Shown here in pieces: positions 1 to 5,847 of a stretch of DNA of 5,847 bases; the stretch's first letter is position 1, and each line of letters opens with the position of its first letter. The stretch comes from Bacteroidota bacterium (GTDB lineage Bacteria; Bacteroidota; Bacteroidia; Chitinophagales; Chitinophagaceae): positions 1 through 5,847 of the forward strand of contig JAFDXS010000174.1 of assembly GCA_018267795.1 (NCBI GenBank), written 5' to 3'. The notes beneath the pieces were generated by a model that did not search any database, was not told where the DNA came from, and saw only the letters and a program-made list of their open reading frames with translations. Both the position numbers and the translations under genes were made by a program.

Positions 1-1247
1 CTAAGGGTGAAACAGATCCTACACCGGAAGAAAAACTTCTTCGTGCGATCTTCGGTGATAAAGCCGGTGATGCAAAAGATGCTTCGCTGAAAGCACCAAG
101 CGGTACAGAAGGTACTGTTATCTACAAGCAACTCTTCCAGCGCGCTAAGAAGGATAAGAACTCTAAAGTGCGTGAAAAGACAGCACTGGAGAAAATAGAA
201 AAAGTACACGAAAAGAACCTGCAGGATATTCAGGCATTGCTGCTTGAGAAACTGCAGATACTGCTGAAAGACAAAGCTTCTGCAGGCGTTACTAATAACT
301 TCGGTGAAAGCGTTATCAGCAAAGGCGGTAAGTTTAATTCAAAAACACTTACTTCTATCGATTACCAGAATGTAAATCCGCTGGGATGGACAGGTGATAA
401 AGAAACTGATGATTCTATCAACCAGTTGTTGCACAACTACAACATCAAGTATAACGAAGAACTTGGCCGTTACAAACGTGAGAAATTCAACTTATCAATA
501 GGTGATGAATTACCTGCCGGTGTGTTGAAGCTTGCTAAAGTGTACCTTGCCAGCAAGCGTAAGCTGAAGGTGGGTGATAAGATGGCGGGCCGCCACGGTA
601 ACAAAGGTATCGTAGCGAAAATAGTTCGTGAAGAAGATATGCCATTCCTGGAAGACGGTACACCAGTGGATATAGTACTGAACCCACTAGGCGTACCTTC
701 CCGTATGAACCTTGGACAGATATACGAAACTATACTGGGCTGGGCAGGTGAAAAACTGGGTATGAAGTTCGCAACGCCAATCTTTGACGGTGCAACACCG
801 GAGGAAATAGAAGAACTGATAAACCAGGGTACATTACCTGAATTTGGCCATACATACCTGTATGATGGTGAAACAGGCGAACGCTTCCACCAGAAGGCAA
901 CAGTAGGTATCATCTACATCATTAAACTGCACCACATGGTGGACGATAAGATGCACGCGCGTTCTATCGGCCCATACAGTCTCATTACACAGCAGCCGCT
1001 GGGTGGTAAGGCACAGTTCGGTGGTCAGCGTTTTGGTGAAATGGAAGTTTGGGCATTGGAAGCATACGGTGCTGCCAACATACTGCAGGAACTCCTGACA
1101 CTGAAATCGGATGATATAGTAGGTCGTGCGAAGACATACGAAGCCATAGTAAAAGGTGATAACGTGCCTAAGGCAGGTATCCCTGAATCATTCAACGTAT
1201 TAGTGAATGAATTACGAGGCTTAGGTCTTGAACTGAAGTTTGAATAA
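1..1247 (+). CDS. rpoB: RNA polymerase beta subunit, C-terminal part (5' end outside window)
   Basis: This is the C-terminal 414 residues of RpoB, read from the codon at position 3 to the TAA at 1245-1247; the gene begins before the window. The beta subunit forms one side of the RNA polymerase active-centre cleft and pairs with beta'. The fragment opens with the conserved KGETDPTPEEKLLRAIFGDK stretch. Next comes a charged, helix-rich segment of about 115 residues (about nt 145-490), at the place where E. coli beta carries its SI2 insertion, but with unrelated-looking sequence. The RNA polymerase beta signature GDKMAGRHGNKG lies at 573-608 and contains the two lysines that contact the active site. 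It is followed by the EDMPFLEDGTPVDIVLNPLG block. The C-terminal region from 969 carries QQPLGGKAQFGGQRFGEMEVW, which anchors beta to beta'. The protein ends LGLELKFE. The rifampicin-resistance region is upstream of the window, so nothing can be said about it. The in-frame GTG at 168 is an internal Val codon and not a start. rpoC follows 63 bp downstream, as in the usual rpoBC operon. Confidence 0.98.
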   Translation, partial: KGETDPTPEEKLLRAIFGDKAGDAKDASLKAPSGTEGTVIYKQLFQRAKKDKNSKVREKTALEKIEKVHEKNLQDIQALLLEKLQILLKDKASAGVTNNFGESVISKGGKFNSKTLTSIDYQNVNPLGWTGDKETDDSINQLLHNYNIKYNEELGRYKREKFNLSIGDELPAGVLKLAKVYLASKRKLKVGDKMAGRHGNKGIVAKIVREEDMPFLEDGTPVDIVLNPLGVPSRMNLGQIYETILGWAGEKLGMKFATPIFDGATPEEIEELINQGTLPEFGHTYLYDGETGERFHQKATVGIIYIIKLHHMVDDKMHARSIGPYSLITQQPLGGKAQFGGQRFGEMEVWALEAYGAANILQELLTLKSDDIVGRAKTYEAIVKGDNVPKAGIPESFNVLVNELRGLGLELKFE

Positions 1248-1256
1248 ATTATTACA

Positions 1257-1284
1257 GCAGAGGGTAGGGTAACTTACCTTCTGC
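1257..1284 (+). promoter_or_regulatory. Intercistronic rpoB-rpoC RNA hairpin
   Basis: This is a perfect 12-bp inverted repeat. The left arm is 1257-1268 (gcagagggtagg), the loop is GTAA at 1269-1272, and the right arm is 1273-1284 (cttaccttctgc). All 12 positions pair in RNA, two of them as G-U wobbles. The GUAA loop fits the stable GNRA tetraloop class. No T-run follows (the next bases are ctcaatacta), so it does not look like an intrinsic terminator. It sits 9 nt after the rpoB stop and ends 26 nt before the rpoC start. The pairing is seen directly. A role as an mRNA stability element, RNase processing site or translational spacer is inference, and no function can be assigned from sequence alone. 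Confidence 0.6.
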
Positions 1285-1310
1285 CTCAATACTAAAGACT
1301 ATCTAAAATT

Positions 1311-4300
1311 ATGGCTATAAAGAAAGATAACCGCCCAAAAGCGGGCTTTAATAAGATCACCATCAGTCTTGCATCTCCGGATACTATCCTGGACCGCTCA
1401 TACGGCGAAGTGCTGAAGCCTGAAACGATCAATTATCGTACTTACAAGCCGGAACGTGATGGCTTGTTCTGCGAAAAAATATTCGGTCCGGTAAAGGATT
1501 ATGAATGTTATTGCGGTAAGTATAAACGTATCCGTTACAAAGGCATCGTGTGCGACCGCTGCGGTGTGGAAGTAACAGAAAAGAAAGTACGTCGCGAACG
1601 TATGGGCCATATAAAGCTCGTAGTTCCTATCGTGCATATCTGGTATTTCAAAAGTCTGCCTAATAAAATAGGTTACCTGCTGGGTGTAAGCTCTAAGAAG
1701 CTGGAAAGCATTGTGTACTACGAACGCTATGTAGTAGTGCAGGCAGGTGAAGCTGACGATATGATCCGTCAGAAACTGAACCTGAGAGATTCTGAAAATA
1801 CACATCAGCAATTGCTGACAGAAGATGAATACCTGGAAATACTGGACCAGCTTTCTAAAGATAATCAACACCTGAACGATGATGATCCGAATAAGTTCAT
1901 CGCGAAGATGGGTGCAGAAGCTGTGCATATGCTGCTGGGCCGTATAGACCTTGATTCATTGTCTTACGATCTGCGTAATGCTGCCGCTAACGAAACATCT
2001 CAACAGCGCAAACAGGAAGCCCTGAAACGCCTTAGCGTAGTAGAAGCTTTCCGTGATGCAAATACACGCGTAGAAAACCGCCTGGAATGGACAGTAATGC
2101 AATACATTCCTGTTATTCCACCGGAACTTCGCCCCTTAGTGCCATTGGATGGCGGCCGTTTCGCTTCATCAGATCTGAATGATCTGTACCGTCGCGTTAT
2201 TATCCGCAACAACCGTCTGAAACGCCTGATAGAAATCAAAGCTCCTGAAGTGATCTTACGTAATGAAAAACGTATGCTGCAGGAAGCTGTTGACTCTCTA
2301 TTTGACAACAGCCGTAAATCGAATGCTGTAAAAGCAGAAGGTGGCCGTGCGCTGAAATCATTGTCTGATGTACTGAAAGGTAAACAAGGCCGTTTCCGTC
2401 AGAACTTGCTTGGTAAACGCGTTGACTACTCTGGTCGTTCGGTTATCGTGGTAGGCCCTGAAATGAAATTGCATGAGTGTGGCTTGCCGAAAGATATGGC
2501 TGCCGAGCTTTTCAAGCCATTTATCATACGTAAACTGATAGAAAGAGGTATAGTAAAAACTGTAAAGAGCGCGAAGAAGCTGGTTGAGCGCAAGGAAGCA
2601 GTGGTTTGGGATATCCTGGAAAATGTACTGAAAGGACACCCGATCATGCTAAACCGTGCCCCAACACTTCACCGTTTATCTATACAGGCATTTCAACCTA
2701 AACTGATAGAAGGTAAAGCAATACAACTGCACCCGCTGGTATGTTCTGCGTTCAACGCGGATTTCGATGGTGACCAGATGGCCGTACACGTGCCGCTGAG
2801 CCATGCTGCCATACTGGAAGCGCAGTTGCTGATGCTTGCTTCTCATAATATCCTTAACCCGCAGAATGGTACGCCTATTACCCTTCCTTCACAGGACATG
2901 GTACTTGGTCTGTATTACATTACCAAGGGTAAGAAATCTACTCCTGAAGAACCTGTAAAAGGTGAAGGCAAAGCATTCTATAGCTTTGAAGAAGTATTGA
3001 TAGCGTACAATGAAGGCCGTGTAGATATGCACGCCAACATAAAAGTGAAAGCAGATGTACGCGACAAGAATGGCGATCTGAAAAGAGAACTTATAGATAC
3101 AACAGTTGGACGTGTAATGTTCAATCAATTTGTACCTAAAGAAAATGGTTATGTGAACGCATTGCTTACAAAGAAATCTTTGCGTGAAATCATTGGCCAG
3201 ATACTGAAGAATACAAACATACCTAAGACAGTACAGTTCCTTGATGACATAAAGACATTAGGTTTCCGTACGGCCTTCCGTGGTGGTTTGTCGTTCAATA
3301 TTAAAGATCTTACCATTCCGCTGGTGAAAGAAGAACTTGTGCAGGCTGCACAAGGTGAAGTGGACGAAGTATGGGAAAACTATAACATGGGTCTTATTAC
3401 GAACAATGAACGTTACAACCAGGTAATTGATATCTGGTCTCGTGTAGATACACGTGTAACGGAAACACTGATTCGTGAAATGGCAGCAGATAAACAAGGT
3501 TTCAACTCTGTTTACATGATGCTTGACTCAGGTGCCCGTGGTTCTAAACAACAGGTAAAACAGCTTGCTGGTCTCAGAGGTCTGATGGCTAAGCCACGTC
3601 GTAGTGGTTCATCAGGATCTGAAATCATTGAAAACCCGATCCTTTCTAACTTTAAAGATGGATTGAGCGTATTGGAATACTTCATCTCTACGCACGGTGC
3701 GCGTAAAGGTCTTGCGGATACCGCCCTTAAAACAGCGGATGCCGGTTACCTGACACGCCGTCTTGTTGATGTTGCACAGGATGTAGTTATTAATGAAGAA
3801 GATTGCGGTACACTGCGTGGTATAGCAACAACAGCATTAAAAGATAATGAAGAAATAGTAGAACCATTATACGATCGTATACTTGGCCGTACTTCTCTTC
3901 ATAATGTATATGATCCGCTGAACGATGAACTGATCGTAGCAGCAGGTTCTGAAATAACTGAAGATGTTGCTAAACGCATTGAGGACAGCGTAATAGACAC
4001 TGTTGAAATCCGTTCAGTACTTACCTGCGAAAGTCGTCGTGGTGTATGCTCTAAGTGCTATGGTAAAAACCTGGCTACCGGCTACATGGCACAGAAAGGC
4101 GATGCAGTGGGTATAATAGCTGCACAGTCAATCGGTGAACCAGGTACACAGCTTACACTACGTACGTTCCACGTGGGTGGTGTTGCGGGTTCATCTGCTA
4201 TCGAATCTCAGTTAGCTGCAAGATTTGATGGTACTATACAGTTCGACGGTCTGCGTACTACACAGTACACCGATGCTGAAGGTGAAGAAGTAATCGTTGT

Positions 4301-5633
4301 TATAGGCCGTACAGGTGAAGTGCGTATAGTAGATGTAACAAACGATCGCCTGCTGATCACTAATAACATTCCTTACGGTTCTATTCTGAAAGTGTCTAAC
4401 GGACAGAAAGTAAGCAAGGGTGATGTGATCTGTACATGGGATCCGTTCAACGCCGTTATCATCTCTGAAATCACAGGTAAAGTACAATTCGATAACGTTA
4501 TCGAAGGTGTTACCTTCCGTGAAGAAGCTGATGAACAAACAGGCCACCGCGAAAAAGTGGTTATTGAAACCAAGGATAAAACAAAGATTCCTGGTATCAT
4601 AGTAAAAGGCAAAGACGAAAAAGCATATAACCTTCCGGTTGGTTCTCACATAGTAGTGAGCGTTGACGATACTGTACATAACGGACAGGTACTTGTGAAA
4701 ATACCACGTGTGATGGGCCGTAGCCGAGATATCACGGGTGGTCTGCCACGTGTAACAGAATTGTTTGAAGCACGTAACCCAAGTAACCCTGCTATCGTTG
4801 CTGAAATAGACGGTGTAGTGGCATTTGGTAATGTGAAACGTGGTAACCGCGAAATTATCGTTGAATCTCGTGAAGGACTGGTTAAGAAATATCTTGTTCC
4901 GCTTACCCGCCACATCATGGTGCAGGATGGTGACTTCGTGAAAGCAGGTACGCCGCTTTCTGATGGTGCTACCACACCGGGTGATATCCTTTCAATCAAG
5001 GGGCCATTCGCTGTTCAGGAATACCTGGTAAATGAAATACAGGAAGTATATCGTTTGCAGGGTGTGAAGATCAACGATAAGCACATTGAAGTGATAGTGC
5101 GCCAGATGATGCGTAAAGTAACCATCATTGATCCGGGAGATACGAAGTTCCTTGAAGATGATACAGTAGATAAATTTGACTTCCAGGTAGAAAATGACTG
5201 GATATACGATAAGAAAGTAGTGACTGAAGCCGGTGATTCTGAAAAGATGCACCCGGGCCAGATCGTTACCCTTCGTGAGATCCGTGAAGACAACAGCTTG
5301 CTGCGCCGCGCAGATAAAAAGCTGGTGGAATACCGCGATGCAAATCCTGCTACATCAGCTCCATTGTTGCTTGGTATTACTAAGGCATCACTGGGTACAC
5401 ATAGCTGGATCTCTGCAGCATCCTTCCAGGAAACAACCAAGGTATTGTCTCAAGCCTCTATAAATGGTAAGAGCGATGACTTGCTGGGTCTGAAAGAAAA
5501 CGTTATCACAGGTAACCTGATACCAGCAGGTACCGGTATGCGCGACTTCGATGACATGGTAGTTGGTTCTAAAGAAGAATATGAACTGCTGATGGCTAAT
5601 CGTGACGTACTTCAGTTTGACGAAGAAGAATAA
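1311..5633 (+). CDS. rpoC: RNA polymerase beta' subunit, complete
   Basis: RpoC is the catalytic large subunit of RNA polymerase and holds the active-site Mg2+. It has 1440 residues, close to the family size (E. coli 1407). The ATG at 1311 gives the MAIKKDNRPK N-terminus typical of Bacteroidota. No Shine-Dalgarno motif precedes it; the leader just upstream is A/T-rich (ctaaaatt), as is common in this phylum. Visible elements in order: N-terminal zinc site C66, C68, C81, C84; KGKQGRFRQNLLGKRVDYSG switch/clamp region from residue 356; LNRAPTLHR from 447; catalytic NADFDGDQ 482-489 with Mg-binding D484, D486, D488; a Ser/Gly-rich insertion RRSGSSGSE at 763-771; bridge helix from about 791 (FISTHGARKGLADTALKTAD); second zinc site C832, C906, C913, C916; trigger loop around 941-954 (IGEPGTQLTLRTFH, with L950, R951 and H954 matching E. 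coli M932, R933 and H936). A large trigger-loop insertion (about 960-1135) follows, resembling E. coli SI3, then DITGGLPRV from 1140. The C-terminus carries LIPAGTGMRDFDD and an acidic FDEEE tail. The gene is intact and shares an operon with rpoB. Confidence 0.99.
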   Translation: MAIKKDNRPKAGFNKITISLASPDTILDRSYGEVLKPETINYRTYKPERDGLFCEKIFGPVKDYECYCGKYKRIRYKGIVCDRCGVEVTEKKVRRERMGHIKLVVPIVHIWYFKSLPNKIGYLLGVSSKKLESIVYYERYVVVQAGEADDMIRQKLNLRDSENTHQQLLTEDEYLEILDQLSKDNQHLNDDDPNKFIAKMGAEAVHMLLGRIDLDSLSYDLRNAAANETSQQRKQEALKRLSVVEAFRDANTRVENRLEWTVMQYIPVIPPELRPLVPLDGGRFASSDLNDLYRRVIIRNNRLKRLIEIKAPEVILRNEKRMLQEAVDSLFDNSRKSNAVKAEGGRALKSLSDVLKGKQGRFRQNLLGKRVDYSGRSVIVVGPEMKLHECGLPKDMAAELFKPFIIRKLIERGIVKTVKSAKKLVERKEAVVWDILENVLKGHPIMLNRAPTLHRLSIQAFQPKLIEGKAIQLHPLVCSAFNADFDGDQMAVHVPLSHAAILEAQLLMLASHNILNPQNGTPITLPSQDMVLGLYYITKGKKSTPEEPVKGEGKAFYSFEEVLIAYNEGRVDMHANIKVKADVRDKNGDLKRELIDTTVGRVMFNQFVPKENGYVNALLTKKSLREIIGQILKNTNIPKTVQFLDDIKTLGFRTAFRGGLSFNIKDLTIPLVKEELVQAAQGEVDEVWENYNMGLITNNERYNQVIDIWSRVDTRVTETLIREMAADKQGFNSVYMMLDSGARGSKQQVKQLAGLRGLMAKPRRSGSSGSEIIENPILSNFKDGLSVLEYFISTHGARKGLADTALKTADAGYLTRRLVDVAQDVVINEEDCGTLRGIATTALKDNEEIVEPLYDRILGRTSLHNVYDPLNDELIVAAGSEITEDVAKRIEDSVIDTVEIRSVLTCESRRGVCSKCYGKNLATGYMAQKGDAVGIIAAQSIGEPGTQLTLRTFHVGGVAGSSAIESQLAARFDGTIQFDGLRTTQYTDAEGEEVIVVIGRTGEVRIVDVTNDRLLITNNIPYGSILKVSNGQKVSKGDVICTWDPFNAVIISEITGKVQFDNVIEGVTFREEADEQTGHREKVVIETKDKTKIPGIIVKGKDEKAYNLPVGSHIVVSVDDTVHNGQVLVKIPRVMGRSRDITGGLPRVTELFEARNPSNPAIVAEIDGVVAFGNVKRGNREIIVESREGLVKKYLVPLTRHIMVQDGDFVKAGTPLSDGATTPGDILSIKGPFAVQEYLVNEIQEVYRLQGVKINDKHIEVIVRQMMRKVTIIDPGDTKFLEDDTVDKFDFQVENDWIYDKKVVTEAGDSEKMHPGQIVTLREIREDNSLLRRADKKLVEYRDANPATSAPLLLGITKASLGTHSWISAASFQETTKVLSQASINGKSDDLLGLKENVITGNLIPAGTGMRDFDDMVVGSKEEYELLMANRDVLQFDEEE

Positions 5634-5655
5634 ATTGGAATTAGCTTTAAATAGT

Positions 5656-5682
5656 AAAGGCCACTCGAAAGAGTGGCCTTTT
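5656..5682. terminator. Bidirectional intrinsic terminator between rpoC and msrB
   Basis: An 11-bp perfect stem is formed by aaaggccactc (5656-5666) and gagtggccttt (5671-5681), closed by a GAAA (GNRA) tetraloop at 5667-5670. On the plus strand the stem runs into TTTT (5679-5682), 22 nt after the rpoC stop, which suits termination of the rpoBC operon. On the minus strand the same hairpin follows the msrB stop and is followed by tttactattt, so it can plausibly terminate both convergent genes. The T-tract is short on both sides, so efficiency is uncertain. The stem itself is clear. Confidence 0.88.
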
Positions 5683-5718
5683 ACGTTATGAATATGCAAC
5701 GATAGTTTGTTGTTTTGT

Positions 5719-5847
5719 CTATTTGCCGGATGGTACAAAATCGAGTACCGCAGAGTTCATGCAATAACGTAGCCCGGTAGGTTTTGGCCCATCATTAAAT
5801 ACATGGCCTAAGTGAGCACCACAACGAGCGCATTTTATTTCTTCCCT
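5719..5847 (-). CDS. msrB: Peptide-methionine (R)-S-oxide reductase MsrB, C-terminal part (5' end outside window)
   Basis: These are the last 42 codons of a minus-strand gene that ends with TAG at 5721-5719; its start lies beyond the right edge. MsrB reduces methionine-R-sulfoxide in proteins back to methionine, usually with thioredoxin as electron donor. Counting from the window edge, the fragment shows the second zinc-binding CxxC pair (C6 and C9 in KCARCGAHLGH, codons at 5830-5832 and 5821-5823). It then shows the conserved HLGHVFNDGP with its two histidines, and RYCMNSAVLDF, where C29 (codon 5761-5763) matches the catalytic nucleophile of the family. The protein ends FVPSGK shortly after this motif, as MsrB proteins commonly do. 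The first CxxC pair and any N-terminal signal or fused MsrA domain are outside the window, so a free-standing enzyme, a secreted form or an MsrA-MsrB fusion cannot be distinguished. The gene converges on rpoC, with 85 bp between the two stops. Confidence 0.95.
   Translation of the reverse strand, partial: REEIKCARCGAHLGHVFNDGPKPTGLRYCMNSAVLDFVPSGK

Noticed and set aside
470..913. 147-codon antisense open frame inside rpoB
   Set aside because: It runs opposite the most conserved part of RpoB and has low-complexity Ser/Pro/Ile composition typical of a complementary-strand artefact.
168..1247. Apparent gene start at the GTG at 168 giving a 359-residue protein
   Set aside because: The frame is open to the left edge, and the 55 upstream codons encode conserved RpoB sequence (KGETDPTPEEKLLRAIFGDK), so this is an internal codon of a truncated rpoB.
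1257..1284. Intrinsic terminator between rpoB and rpoC
   Set aside because: The stem is strong but is followed by ctcaatacta rather than a T-run, and full termination here would cut off the essential rpoC.
1248..1310. Separate promoter for rpoC
   Set aside because: I saw no convincing Bacteroidota -7 (TAnnTTTG) / -33 (TTTG) pair in this gap, and much of it is occupied by the hairpin.
1398..1928. 176-codon antisense open frame inside rpoC
   Set aside because: It is a shadow of the conserved N-terminal part of RpoC, with biased composition and no motif.
4212..4913. 233-codon antisense open frame inside rpoC
   Set aside because: It lies wholly opposite well-conserved rpoC sequence, is rich in Phe, Tyr, Cys and His as expected from complementing this codon usage, and shows no recognisable domain.
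5233..5463. 76-codon plus-strand open frame inside rpoC
   Set aside because: It is out of frame within the conserved C-terminal region of RpoC and has no independent support.
5388..5738. 116-codon minus-strand open frame spanning the rpoC end and the terminator
   Set aside because: It crosses the terminator hairpin, overlaps the end of msrB in another frame and has no recognisable sequence; the msrB frame explains the 5719-5847 portion.

Overview
This window is a housekeeping transcription locus from a member of the Bacteroidota. It most resembles a Chitinophagaceae/Sphingobacteriia-type organism, though genus cannot be resolved by reading alone. It holds the 3' end of rpoB, the complete rpoC, a bidirectional terminator, and the 3' end of a convergent msrB. 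The phylum call rests on several signs. RpoC opens with a MAIKKDNRPK-type N-terminus. A Ser/Gly-rich insertion follows the GLMAKP motif. The RpoC trigger loop carries a large insertion. No Shine-Dalgarno sequence precedes rpoC, only an A/T-rich leader.

Layout: positions 1-1247 (+) are the C-terminal 414 residues of the RNA polymerase beta subunit. They include the GDKMAGRHGNKG signature and the beta C-terminal clamp/anchor region. A 63-bp gap (1248-1310) holds a strong 12-bp hairpin with a GTAA tetraloop and no U-tract. Positions 1311-5633 (+) are an intact 1440-residue beta' subunit with both zinc sites, the NADFDGDQ catalytic triad, the bridge helix and the trigger loop. An 11-bp GAAA-tetraloop hairpin at 5656-5681, with T-rich flanks on both strands, ends the rpoBC operon. 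It probably also serves the opposing gene. Positions 5719-5847 (-) are the last 42 codons of a methionine-R-sulfoxide reductase (MsrB), including its catalytic Cys and second zinc CxxC.

RpoB and RpoC together form the catalytic core of RNA polymerase: the active centre lies at their interface, and the two are co-transcribed. MsrB is functionally unrelated (repair of oxidised methionine) and is simply a convergent neighbour. I saw no frameshift, mobile element, CRISPR array, RNA gene or phage signature. I found no undescribed biological system here; the items worth a second look are modest ones, namely the intercistronic hairpin and the lineage-specific insertions in the two polymerase subunits.
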